Shown piece after piece: positions 51,535 to 60,051 of a stretch of DNA of 63,458 bases (position 1 is its first letter; each line of letters starts with the position of its first letter). Made by a program: the position numbers and the translations under genes. The DNA is from Chloroflexota bacterium (GTDB taxonomy: Bacteria > Chloroflexota > Dehalococcoidia > SHYB01), in NCBI GenBank assembly GCA_022572465.1, contig JACZVV010000003.1, positions 1 to 63,458 of the forward strand. The letters run 5' to 3'. The notes under the pieces were generated by a model. The model had not been told where the DNA came from and ran no database searches. It saw only the letters and a list, made by a program, of their open reading frames with translations.

Positions 51535-52533
51535 ATGAGATATCGTAAGCTCAACCGGACGGGCCTGAATCTGTCGGAGGTCGGTTTCGGCGTATGGACG
51601 GTCGCCACCAACTGGTGGGGCGTCGAAGACGAGACCCACGGCGTCAAGCTGCTTCAGAAGGCCCTGGACCTGGGGATCAACTTCTACAACACTGGCGACA
51701 CCTACGGCAACGGCATGGGCGAGACGATTCTGGCCAAGGCGTTCAAAGGCCGCCGCCACGACATTGTCATCGCCACCAAGTTCGGCTACGACTGGTACAC
51801 CTACGCCGGCGAGCGCACCGGCCACAAGGAGCTTCCCCAGGACTGGTCGCCCGAGTTCATCCGCAAAGCTTGCGAAGAGAGCCTGAAACGGCTGGACACC
51901 GACTATATCGATCTCTACCAGCTCCACAATCCCCGTATCGATGCCATCGGTGACGATGCCATCTTCGACACCCTGGAGCAGCTCAAGAGAGAGGGCAAGG
52001 TCCGCTATTGGGGCTCTTCCCTGGGCCCCGACATCGGCTGGTTCGAGGAAGGCCAGGCGTCGATGGAGGAGCGTCACGTCGACTCGGTGGAGATCATTCA
52101 CAGCATCCTGGAGCAGGAGCCGTCGCGGCGTTTCTTTCCCATCGCGGAGGCGACCGACACGGGCCTGCTCTCGCGGGTGCCTCACGCCAGTGGGCTGCTG
52201 GACGGCACCGTGGACGAGAACACGGTGTTCCCCGAGAGCGACCATCGCTCCCACCGCAAGAAGGAGTGGCTCGATACGAGCCTCATGAAGGTCAAGCAGC
52301 TGGGGTTCCTCGCCGAGCACTACGACATGACCATCGGACAGGCGGCGGTGCAGTTCTGCCTGGCTGAGAAGAACATCGTCTCCGTTCTGCCGAACCTGAC
52401 CAACGAGCCCCAGCTCTTGGAGTTCGCCGCGGCGTCGGACCTGGAGGCGATCTCCGCGGAAGACCTGGCCCGGCTCTACGAACTGTTCGACAACGATTTC
52501 GACCTGGCGCCGGTCTCGTCCAGCCAAGCCTAG
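51535..52533 (+). CDS. Aldo/keto reductase
   Basis: This 332-residue TIM-barrel oxidoreductase uses NADPH to reduce carbonyls or oxidise alcohols. It opens [19 protein letters not shown]. The catalytic positions are Y57 (in NTGDTYGNG), K82 (IATKFGY) and H131 (LYQLHNP). The Asp that normally lies five residues before the Tyr is N52. GAGGA precedes the ATG. It is upstream of the CoA-transferase pair on the same strand but has its own promoter. Confidence 0.88.
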   Translation: MRYRKLNRTGLNLSEVGFGVWTVATNWWGVEDETHGVKLLQKALDLGINFYNTGDTYGNGMGETILAKAFKGRRHDIVIATKFGYDWYTYAGERTGHKELPQDWSPEFIRKACEESLKRLDTDYIDLYQLHNPRIDAIGDDAIFDTLEQLKREGKVRYWGSSLGPDIGWFEEGQASMEERHVDSVEIIHSILEQEPSRRFFPIAEATDTGLLSRVPHASGLLDGTVDENTVFPESDHRSHRKKEWLDTSLMKVKQLGFLAEHYDMTIGQAAVQFCLAEKNIVSVLPNLTNEPQLLEFAAASDLEAISAEDLARLYELFDNDFDLAPVSSSQA

Positions 52534-52611
52534 CGCCCGCCCCGCCTCCGCATAGTCCTTCCGCCTCGTTCCTGTTCCTTGCCCCTTGTTCCTTCTTGGC
52601 ATCCACCCGCG

Positions 52612-52617
52612 TATAAT
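52612..52617 (+). promoter_or_regulatory. -10 element of the CoA-transferase operon
   Basis: A perfect TATAAT, 29 bp upstream of the TTG start; the hexamer 17 bp further up (TTCCTT) is a poor -35. Confidence 0.5.
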
Positions 52618-52645
52618 TGGGCGAACTTGCCGCTGGGAGGGAACG

Positions 52646-53863
52646 TTGGCCACGCCGCCGCAGGCTCTGAGCGGAGTCCGGGTCCTCGACCTGACCCAGA
52701 TCATCTCCGGCCCCTACGGAACCAAGCTGCTAGCCGATTACGGCGCCGACGTCATCAAGATCGAGCGTCCGGGGATCGGCGACCTGGCGCGGCGGATGGG
52801 ACCCTTCGCCGGCGACGACGTCCATCCCGAGAAGAGCGGCCTCTTTCTTCACCTGAACACCAACAAGCGAAGCGTCACGCTGGACCTCAAGACCGCCACC
52901 GGCAAGAAGCTCTTCTTCGAGCTGCTCGAGGGCGCCGACGCAGTGGTGGAGAGCTTCGCTCCGAGAGTCATGCCGTCGCTGGGGCTGGACTTCGAGACTC
53001 TGCGGGCCCGCAACCGGCGGCTGGTGATGACCTCGGTGTCCAACTTCGGCCAGAGGGGGCCGTATCGCGACTGGAAGTCGGCCGAGATCGTCACCTACGC
53101 GACGGGAGGCCCCATGTGGGCCACCGGCCTTCCGGAGCGCGAGCCGATGAGCCTCGGCGACAACGTGGTCCAATACCAGGTCGGCGCCGCGAGCGCCGTG
53201 GCGACCTCCATGGCCCTGTATTCGGCCGAGGCGTCGGGCCAGGGCGACCACCTCGACGTGTCGCTGTTCCGCACCCAGGCGTCCTCCCAGGACCGCCGCA
53301 CTACCATGCTGATCGGCTACCAGTACACCGGCGAGCGGAACGTGCGGAGTCCCGTGGGCGCTTCCACGGCTGTGGGCGTCCGGCCCTGCGGCGATGGCTA
53401 CGTCAACATCATGGGGTCGTCGCACCGCTTCGAAGACGTTCTCCGCATGATGGGCCAGCCCGAGCTGGTGGAGGACCCCCGATTCAGCGACCTCGTCGCC
53501 CGCTCCCAACCGGGGGCTTCCGAGGAGTTCGACGCCTACTACATTCCCTATCTAATGGAGCACACCAAGCGGGATCTCTTCCAGATTGCCCAGAGCCACC
53601 GTCTTCCATCGGGCCCGCTGTACGACTCGGCGGACCTCTTGGCCGACGGGCACTTCCAGGAACGCGGGTTCTGGGCTACCGTGGACCATCCGGTCGCGGG
53701 CGTCGTGACCCAGCCGGGCCGTCCATTCATCATGAACGAGACGCCCTGGCAGCTCCGCAATCCGGCGCCGGTCCTGGGGGAGCACAACGAGGCCGTGTTC
53801 GGCGAGATGCTGGGCTACGATCGCCAGGCCCTGGTCCGGCTCAAGCGCATGGGCGTGATCTAA
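52646..53863 (+). CDS. Family III CoA-transferase (CaiB/BaiF)
   Basis: This 405-residue enzyme moves CoA between carboxylic acids. It has GVRVLDLTQIISGPYGTKLLAD, shown in part as VRVLDLTQIISGPY, then GADVIKIERPG and FGQRGPYRDW; the C-terminal HF-QERGFW and PVLGEHNEAV are family-typical. The catalytic Asp position (residue 147) is Glu in SAEIVTY. Start is TTG 52646, with GGGAGGG 5 nt upstream. A second family III gene follows after 12 bp; the two may form a heteromeric enzyme or act in the same acyl-CoA route. Confidence 0.9.
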   Translation: MATPPQALSGVRVLDLTQIISGPYGTKLLADYGADVIKIERPGIGDLARRMGPFAGDDVHPEKSGLFLHLNTNKRSVTLDLKTATGKKLFFELLEGADAVVESFAPRVMPSLGLDFETLRARNRRLVMTSVSNFGQRGPYRDWKSAEIVTYATGGPMWATGLPEREPMSLGDNVVQYQVGAASAVATSMALYSAEASGQGDHLDVSLFRTQASSQDRRTTMLIGYQYTGERNVRSPVGASTAVGVRPCGDGYVNIMGSSHRFEDVLRMMGQPELVEDPRFSDLVARSQPGASEEFDAYYIPYLMEHTKRDLFQIAQSHRLPSGPLYDSADLLADGHFQERGFWATVDHPVAGVVTQPGRPFIMNETPWQLRNPAPVLGEHNEAVFGEMLGYDRQALVRLKRMGVI

Positions 53864-53875
53864 AAGAGGCAACCC

Positions 53876-55177
53876 ATGGCGCTTCCCCTCGACGGCATCC
53901 GGGTTCTGGACCTGACGGCGGTGTGGGCCGGCCCCCACTGCACCATGCTGCTAGCCGATTGGGGCGCCGAGGTCATCCGCATCGAGTCGATTCAAGTCCT
54001 TCAGCCCAGCACCAGGGGCCACATGGCCCATCCTCCCAAGGAGCTGCCGCGCCTTCGCAAGAGCTGGGGCATGACCTACCCGGATTGGGACCCGGGAGAC
54101 CAGCCCTGGAACCGGTACCCAATCTTCCAGAGCCACGCCAGAAACAAGCTCAGCATGACGGTGGACCTGCGCCTCCCCGAAGGCCTCGATCTCTTTCATC
54201 GGCTGGTCAACATCTGCGACGTCTTCGTGGAGAACAACGTGCCCGAAACCATCGAGAAGCTGCACGTAACCTACGAAGAACTGGTCGAGCACAGGCCGGA
54301 CTTGATCGCGCTCCGGATGCCGGCCTACGGCCTCAGCGGGCCGTACAAGAACTATCGCTCCTTCGGCGTGCAGCTCGAAGGGACGGCGGGCCACTCCCTG
54401 CTGCGAGGGTATCCGGACATGGACCCGGCAACGGGGCGCGACGACGTCTACTTGGGCGACGCCGCGGCGGGAGTGAACGGAGCCCTGGCGGTGGTCATGG
54501 CGTTGCGTCACCGCCGCCGCACCGGCAAAGGGCAGCTTATCGAGCTGGCCCAGGCGGAGAACTTCGTGCCCTATCTCGGCGAAGCGGTGATGGACTACAC
54601 CATGAATCGCCGCGTCCGCGACACCATCGGCAACCGTCATCCGTCGGCGGCGCCTCACGGCGTCTACCGTTGCCGTGGCGACGACCGCTGGGTTACTATA
54701 GTGGTGGGAAGCGACCGGCAGTGGCAGGGCCTGTGTCGAGCCATAGGCAATCCCGCCTGGTGCGGCGACCCACGGTTCGCTACCGGAATCGGCAGGTGGA
54801 AGAATCAGGACGAGATGGACACCTCCATCGAGGAGTGGACTCGGGAGCGATCGCCGGACGAGGCGATGAGGCTGCTCCAGGCCGAGGGGGTCCCAGCGGG
54901 GGCGGTGCTGGACGATCGCGACCTGTACAACGACCCGCAGATCAACGGGTTCGGCTTTTTCAAAGAGCTGACCCACGCCGATGCCGGGACCCACAAGTAC
55001 CCGGGCATCATGTGGTCGGCCTCGGAGACGCCCAACGAGATCCGGACGCCGCCCGTGAGGCTGGGCGAGCACAACGAGTACGTCTACCAGGAGCTGCTGG
55101 CGATGAGCGCCGGCGATATTATCGATTTTGAGAAGAAGGGCCACATCGGAACGCGGTATCCGGAGCACCTACCGTAG
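53876..55177 (+). CDS. Family III CoA-transferase (CaiB/BaiF), second copy
   Basis: This 433-residue protein begins LDGIRVLDLTAVWAGPHCTM and has GAEVIRIES and VNGALAVVMALRHRRRTGKG. It is distinct from its neighbour: it has a longer insertion at residues 40-95, and the catalytic-Asp region reads YRSFGVQLEGTAGH (G164 at the aligned position), as in a divergent subgroup. The C-terminus has GFFKELTHADAGTHKYPG. It is 12 bp after the first gene and ends the operon apart from the small gene that follows. Confidence 0.88.
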   Translation: MALPLDGIRVLDLTAVWAGPHCTMLLADWGAEVIRIESIQVLQPSTRGHMAHPPKELPRLRKSWGMTYPDWDPGDQPWNRYPIFQSHARNKLSMTVDLRLPEGLDLFHRLVNICDVFVENNVPETIEKLHVTYEELVEHRPDLIALRMPAYGLSGPYKNYRSFGVQLEGTAGHSLLRGYPDMDPATGRDDVYLGDAAAGVNGALAVVMALRHRRRTGKGQLIELAQAENFVPYLGEAVMDYTMNRRVRDTIGNRHPSAAPHGVYRCRGDDRWVTIVVGSDRQWQGLCRAIGNPAWCGDPRFATGIGRWKNQDEMDTSIEEWTRERSPDEAMRLLQAEGVPAGAVLDDRDLYNDPQINGFGFFKELTHADAGTHKYPGIMWSASETPNEIRTPPVRLGEHNEYVYQELLAMSAGDIIDFEKKGHIGTRYPEHLP

Positions 55178-55218
55178 GGACTGAATGGCGGCCGTTTTGG
55201 CGGGCCATGGAGGGGGCG

Positions 55219-55635
55219 ATGCCCGAGAAGTTCGAAAAAGAGATCGACGAGATCATGCGGCAGAGCGGGGACCTGACGCCCCGGCAATCAATGGGTCAGC
55301 TTTTCAAAGACGCTCAGCAGCGGTTCAAGGAGGGGGTCGGGCTGGAGCTCTTCAGGCTGCTGCGATGGCTGACGCCCACCAAGGCCGGCTTCACCGGCGC
55401 CCTGGTGCTGGTTGTCGCGCTGGTCATGAGAAGCCCCCCCATCGCGATCCTGGGCCTCGGCCTGCTGCTGGGCGCTTACTTCCTTGCCGTTATCCGCGGC
55501 GGACGCACGTTCGAAGAGACGACGGGATACGGCAAGTCCTGGCGGGGCCGGCCCATCGACGACTCGCCCGGCGGCCCCGAACGGCCGCCAGCCAAGCGAG
55601 GACTGTTCCGTCGCTGGTTCGGTAGGAAGGGCTGA
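55219..55635 (+). CDS. Small two-helix membrane protein of unknown function
   Basis: The 138-residue protein has a soluble charged N-terminus (MPEKFEKEIDEIMRQSG), two hydrophobic segments at about 56-72 and 76-92, and a basic Arg/Pro-rich C-terminus ending in RWFGRKG. I do not recognise a named family, though similar small membrane proteins (PEKFExEIDEI) are frequent in Chloroflexota. ATG 55219 has GGAGGGGG just upstream. It follows the CoA-transferases by about 40 bp on the same strand; no functional tie is evident. Confidence 0.68.
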   Translation: MPEKFEKEIDEIMRQSGDLTPRQSMGQLFKDAQQRFKEGVGLELFRLLRWLTPTKAGFTGALVLVVALVMRSPPIAILGLGLLLGAYFLAVIRGGRTFEETTGYGKSWRGRPIDDSPGGPERPPAKRGLFRRWFGRKG

Positions 55636-55643
55636 TCGCCCGT

Positions 55644-55925
55644 CTACTGGAGCATCTGCTCGATGCGATCGATGGCCGCGTCGATCGTGGCCCGAGCGTC
55701 GTCTGAGTCGGCCTGGCTCAGCGTGTCCTTGAGTTGGGCTGCGACGTTCAAGCAGAACCCCTTCCACTCCTCGTAGGTGCCGCCCATCGGCATCGCCAGT
55801 CCCGTCTGGCTGATCTTCTCCTGGCCCTCTTTCCGGCGAGGGTCAGCCAGCTCCAGCATATCGGCCAGGTGGACCAGGCCCTCTTCGAAATGGACGGCGT
55901 CCTGCGGTTCGTTCTCGATAGCCAT
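55644..55925 (-). CDS. Small hypothetical protein (93 residues)
   Basis: An acidic, mostly helical protein starting MAIENEPQDAVHFEEGLVHL and ending in ARATIDAAIDRIEQMLQ. I do not recognise it. Codon use fits the genome. It overlaps nothing and is convergent with the small membrane-protein gene, 8 bp away. The upstream open frame is longer, but the ATG at 55925 marks the change from low-complexity Arg-rich codons to protein-like sequence. Confidence 0.55.
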   Translation of the reverse strand: MAIENEPQDAVHFEEGLVHLADMLELADPRRKEGQEKISQTGLAMPMGGTYEEWKGFCLNVAAQLKDTLSQADSDDARATIDAAIDRIEQMLQ

Positions 55926-56084
55926 GGCCTTCGTTTTGCCTCCGGCGTCGCGGAAAAGTGTACCACGTCGAGTCGCCGTCGCGGAACGCCGCTCATCGCT
56001 CGCCGAGGGCCTTTCAACTGTCACCCTTCGTCCCGATTACATCGGGCTCAAGCATGACAGTTCAAACGGACGACCCATGTGATT

Positions 56085-56190
56085 GGGCGACGTGGGCCGG
56101 AGAAGCTGGTGTGGCTCAGGCGGCTGAGCCGCTTCGACATTGGTCCGGAAACGTCGACGTGGCTCAGCCACCTCAGCCGGCGCCAGCGGT
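56085..56190. repeat. Dispersed GGCT[C/G]AGCC palindromic repeat, copy 4
   Basis: The sequence GGCCGGAGAAGCTGGTGTGG, then CTCAGGCGGCTGAGCCGC, then a second spacer GGTCCGGAAACGTCGACGTGG and GTGGCTCAGCCACC (cores near 56123 and 56162). The layout parallels copies 1-3. Its right end provides the TGA stop of the DNA methyltransferase gene. Confidence 0.83.
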
Positions 56191-57378
56191 GGCGGACAGC
56201 AGATCGAACGGCCCGTGACGAGGCATGGACGTCAAGCGGCGCCGGGCGATGTCGATGGCGGCAAGGCTGGAGTCGCAAGCGATCCATCGGCGGCCCAAAC
56301 GCTCGGCCACCGCGGCCGTCGTCCCCGAGCCGCAGAAGAAGTCGGCCACCAGATCGCCCGGTTTGGACGACGCCTCGATGATCCTGGCCAAGAGCGCCTC
56401 CGGCTTCTGGGTCGGGAAACCGGTGCGCTCGGCGGCGGGCGCGTGCATCATGTCGCCGATGTCGTCCCAAACATCGCCGAGCAGCTTTTCGTCCAGGACG
56501 TGGCCACCTTCGACGGGGAGGAAATACTTGACGCGCTCTCTGCCCGTCCGCGTCCGGTAGATTCGGCCCTCCTGCTCCAACCGGCGGATGCTGGCGTCGG
56601 TGTAGTCGCCCCGAGGCGCCGTCTTGAACCACCGTCCGTCGGCGTCGCGGCGATAGCCTCTGCGGGGCGCTTCCTCAACCGGCACCCGCCGGACCTGCCG
56701 CAAACGGTTGAAGGCAGCCCCGGGCGACTTGGCGTAGACGAGGAGCATGTCGTGGTTGCGGGGGAACTGGCCCGCGATGGCCTTGGCACCTCGGCCTCCG
56801 TAGTGCCAGACGATGGTGTTTCGGAACGCGGGCCGGCCGAAGAGCTCGTCCAGCATCACCCTGGCGTAATGGCCGGCCCTCCAATCGACGTGGAGGTAGA
56901 GCGTGCCTCGCTCGGCCAGCAGCTCCCGCATCAGGGCCAAACGCTCGTAGAGCATCTGGAGGTACGACGCTAGCCCCGGCCCCCAAGCGTCGCTGTAGGC
57001 CGTCTCCCCGGCCTTGCTCCCATCGGGCCGCCGGAGCCGGAACTCGCCGCCGGTGGCAAAAGGAGGGTCGGCGTAGATCAGGCCGACCTCGCCCCGATAC
57101 GTTGGGGCCAGCGACGCCAGAGCGGTCGCGTTGTCGCCGTGGATGAGCTTGTTGGTCCACCCGTCCGGTACGCCCGGCGCCTCGCCCTCGCTCTCGGCTC
57201 CACCCTCGCCCGTGGCTCTGCCCTCGCCCTTGGCTCTAATGGTCTCCACCAGCGCGAGGGGGCGGGGCCGCCGCTTGGAAGGAGCTGCCTTGCCTTCCCA
57301 GACCAGTTCGACGTCGCTGACGTTTGCCCGGCCTTGGCCGGGGTTTCTTGGCACGGAGGTATGCTGCTTGCTCGCCAC
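56173..57378 (-). CDS. Site-specific DNA methyltransferase (N4/N6 amino type)
   Basis: This 401-residue beta-type amino-methyltransferase has the catalytic motif IV DPPF (in LIYADPPFATGG) ahead of the SAM-binding motif VADFFCGSGTTAAVAERLG near the C-terminus. The region between holds the target-recognition part. The start is GTG 57378, with AAGG about 8 nt upstream; a longer TTG-initiated frame is possible. No restriction endonuclease gene adjoins it, so it is likely an orphan regulator-type methyltransferase. The stop codon falls within a repeat. Confidence 0.88.
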   Translation of the reverse strand: MASKQHTSVPRNPGQGRANVSDVELVWEGKAAPSKRRPRPLALVETIRAKGEGRATGEGGAESEGEAPGVPDGWTNKLIHGDNATALASLAPTYRGEVGLIYADPPFATGGEFRLRRPDGSKAGETAYSDAWGPGLASYLQMLYERLALMRELLAERGTLYLHVDWRAGHYARVMLDELFGRPAFRNTIVWHYGGRGAKAIAGQFPRNHDMLLVYAKSPGAAFNRLRQVRRVPVEEAPRRGYRRDADGRWFKTAPRGDYTDASIRRLEQEGRIYRTRTGRERVKYFLPVEGGHVLDEKLLGDVWDDIGDMMHAPAAERTGFPTQKPEALLARIIEASSKPGDLVADFFCGSGTTAAVAERLGRRWIACDSSLAAIDIARRRLTSMPRHGPFDLLSATAGAG

Positions 57379-57509
57379 TATGGGCCTTCGCTCTCGACCG
57401 GCATGTCCAATCGCCTCGACCAATCGTTCGCCGACCAACGCGTTGGCGCGCTGGGAGGGTATGGAAATACGACTCCGGCGGATGGGCTACGGCGGGCAGG
57501 CGCGACCTC

Positions 57510-59033
57510 CTATAGCGTGTCGGTCATGCCCTTCAGGCCCTCGCCCACCGCCAACCATCGCTGATAGTGCTCCTCGTACTCCAACTGCATCACCGGGTCA
57601 GGCGTCACCGGCGGGGCAAGCCTGGCCATCGCCTTGGCGGCGGCGCGGAGGTCTGCGTAGGCCCCAACGCCCACCGCGGCGGCCATCGCCGCGCCCAGGC
57701 TCGTCACCTCGTGGGCGCGAGGTCGCTGGATCTCCCTCCCCAGGCAGTCGGCGACGATCCGCCGGAACGTGGCGCTGCGGGCCATGCCGCCGCCGAGGGC
57801 GACCTGTTCCGCCCCGGCTCCCACGATGCTCTCCAGCTGGGCCACGTTGGCTTTGATCGCGAAGGCGACGTTCTCCATGACGGCCCGCACGAGCTGGCCC
57901 CGGTCGATGGGGCCGGTGGGCGAAGGCACCGGGAAGAGGAGACCGCCCCAACGGGGCCCCGGATCCCGCATGTGGGCCAGGCGCGGGCCCACGAAGGCCA
58001 GCACGCCATCCGAGCCCGCCGGCGAGCGCGCCGCCATCCGCTCGATGGCGCGAAAATCTCGAGCCGTGGCGCCCGGCGCGACGGTCTCGACGACCCATTC
58101 GAACGCGGTGCCCGCCTGCCCGATGTTGCTCTCCAGGACCCACGTGCCGGGCAACAGGTGCAAGCTGCTCCACGTGCGACGTTCGTCGTCGAGCACCAGG
58201 CGGTCCAGCGCCATCTGCACCGGCGCTGTCGAGCCGGCGACGATACCCACCTGGCCGGCGCCGACGACGCCCATGCCCAGAAGTCCGCACTGGGTGTCGG
58301 GCCCGCCCGCGACCACCGGCGTCCCGCGAGGCAGCCCGGTTCGAGAGGCGGCGCTTTCGCCGATCTCGCCAACGGGCTGACCGGCCTCGACCAGGCGCGG
58401 AAGAATGCCGCCGGGCACGCCAAGACGTTGAAGCAGGTCCGTCGCCGGGTCGCCTCGGGCCACGTCCAGCATACCGATCTCCGCCGCCGCCGAGCGCTCG
58501 ATCACCGGCTCGCCGCTCAGCTTGAACAATATCCAGGAGTCCAGGCTGAGAACGGTCCGGATGCGCTCGAATAGCTCGGGTTGGTGGAGCCGAAACCACC
58601 GCAGCTTGGCGGGAACGAAGAGAAGGGACGGGACGTGGCCGGTGACGCGGTAGACCTCGTCTCCATGCTCGTCGTCGATGGCCTGGCCCTCGAAAAACGC
58701 TCGGGCGTCCGAGTTGGGGCCGGCGTAGAGCTCCACGCCGTCGGCGTCGAGAAGGACGATCCCCTCCCGCTGGCTGGTGGCGGTGACCGCGGCCACCTGC
58801 CGGGGCCGCACGCCGGCATCTCTCAGCGCCGACCTCACCAGCCGGGCGATCAGCTCCCACGTGCGCTTCGGATCGATGGCCCGGCCAACGGGCGCCAGCT
58901 CTTCGACGACGTCGGGCGCCCACTCGGCGAGGCTCAGGCCGGCGATCCGGCCCCGCAGGTCGACCACCAGGCAGCGGAGGCGGCTGCTCCCCATATCGAT
59001 AGCCACGACGTGGCGTTCGTCAGGCCGGGCCAT
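57510..59033 (-). CDS. FGGY-family carbohydrate kinase
   Basis: This 507-residue sugar kinase (xylulokinase-like) begins VVAIDMGSSRLRCLVVDLRG, with the ATPase phosphate motif DMGSS, and has TATSQREGIVLLD, GPDTQCGLLGMG and ALGGGMARSATFRRIVADCLG. FGGY enzymes phosphorylate pentuloses, glycerol or AI-2. It overlaps the preceding dehydrogenase-like gene by 14 nt and ends the hopanoid operon; the substrate is unknown. Confidence 0.9.
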   Translation of the reverse strand: MARPDERHVVAIDMGSSRLRCLVVDLRGRIAGLSLAEWAPDVVEELAPVGRAIDPKRTWELIARLVRSALRDAGVRPRQVAAVTATSQREGIVLLDADGVELYAGPNSDARAFFEGQAIDDEHGDEVYRVTGHVPSLLFVPAKLRWFRLHQPELFERIRTVLSLDSWILFKLSGEPVIERSAAAEIGMLDVARGDPATDLLQRLGVPGGILPRLVEAGQPVGEIGESAASRTGLPRGTPVVAGGPDTQCGLLGMGVVGAGQVGIVAGSTAPVQMALDRLVLDDERRTWSSLHLLPGTWVLESNIGQAGTAFEWVVETVAPGATARDFRAIERMAARSPAGSDGVLAFVGPRLAHMRDPGPRWGGLLFPVPSPTGPIDRGQLVRAVMENVAFAIKANVAQLESIVGAGAEQVALGGGMARSATFRRIVADCLGREIQRPRAHEVTSLGAAMAAAVGVGAYADLRAAAKAMARLAPPVTPDPVMQLEYEEHYQRWLAVGEGLKGMTDTL

Positions 59034-60051
59034 CCGTGACCCTCTGACGCCTCGATTGGCGTCGCTCCCACGCCTCGGGATTCACCAGGCGCACCGGCCG
59101 CCGGCCTTGCACGGCCAGCAGCACGTCCTCGGCGATCATGGCCGACTGGCGCTCGACGGTCTCGTCGGTCGCGCCCCCGATGTGCGGCGTCAGGACCACA
59201 TTTTGAAACAGCCGGAGGCGGCTGCTCTCCGGCAGCGGGTGGCCTTCGAACACGTCCAAAGCCGCGCCGGCGATGCTCCCCTGCTCCAACGCCTGGGTCA
59301 GCGCCGCTTCGTCGACGACGCCGGCGGCGGAGCTGTTGACCAGATAGGCCGTGGACTTCATCGCCGCCAGCTGAGGACCGGCGATCATGCCCATGGTCTC
59401 TTCGTTCGCCGTGGCATGGACGAGGACGTAGTCGGACTGGGCCAGCAGGTCCTCCAGGCTAACGGGCGTCGCGCCGATCTCTTGAATCCGCTCCGGTTCG
59501 AGAAAGGGATCGTGGGCGCAGAGGCGCATCTCCATGGCGAGCAGCCGGCGGGCGACCAACCTGCCGATGGCGCCCAGGCCGACGATGCCCGCCGTCTTGC
59601 CCGCCAGCTCCGTTCCCCGAAACGCCCGGTAGCCGCCGATGGGGTCGTCCCAACGCCCCGCCTTCACGTAGGCGTCGGCGTCGGCGATGCGGTGAGCCAG
59701 CGCCAGCATGAGCCCAACCGTCATCTCGGCGACGGAGATGGCGTTCCTCCCCGGTGCGTTGACCACCAGGATGCCTCGATCGGTCGCGGCGTCGACGTCC
59801 ACGTGGTTCAGAGCGTTGCGGCAGATGCCGATCAGCTCCAGCTCCGGCGCCTGTTCCATCGTCTCCTCGAACACGAAGTCGCCTTCGACCACCAGGAAGT
59901 GGATGCTTTCCCGGCGCAAGCGCCGCGCCAGCTCCTCGGGGTCGTAAAGGAGGGCGCTATCCAGCCAGCTCTCGTAGCTGACGCGGACCGATCGCCGCAG
60001 CCGTTGCAGATGCCGGTCCGAGAAGGGCGCCAGGATGAGGGCGTTCTTCAT
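59020..60051 (-). CDS. D-2-hydroxyacid dehydrogenase-like protein lacking the catalytic arginine
   Basis: This 343-residue protein has the fold of 3-phosphoglycerate dehydrogenase. The NAD motif GIVGLGAIGRLVARRLL is at about 155-171, the Glu in ALDVFEGHPL (E269) and the His in VVLTPHIGG (H290) are present. In the usual NtaRG segment the protein reads VNSSAAGVV, so the substrate-binding Arg is Ala242. Its ATG overlaps the stop of hpnE (ATGA), and it overlaps the kinase gene. It may bind a 2-hydroxyacid without the classical chemistry, or use another residue. Confidence 0.85.
   Translation of the reverse strand: MKNALILAPFSDRHLQRLRRSVRVSYESWLDSALLYDPEELARRLRRESIHFLVVEGDFVFEETMEQAPELELIGICRNALNHVDVDAATDRGILVVNAPGRNAISVAEMTVGLMLALAHRIADADAYVKAGRWDDPIGGYRAFRGTELAGKTAGIVGLGAIGRLVARRLLAMEMRLCAHDPFLEPERIQEIGATPVSLEDLLAQSDYVLVHATANEETMGMIAGPQLAAMKSTAYLVNSSAAGVVDEAALTQALEQGSIAGAALDVFEGHPLPESSRLRLFQNVVLTPHIGGATDETVERQSAMIAEDVLLAVQGRRPVRLVNPEAWERRQSRRQRVTDGPA

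Noticed and set aside
51420-51538. A short gene starting ATG-AAA-AGA upstream of the aldo/keto reductase
   Set aside because: It has no Shine-Dalgarno, overlaps the promoter, and its composition is not protein-like.
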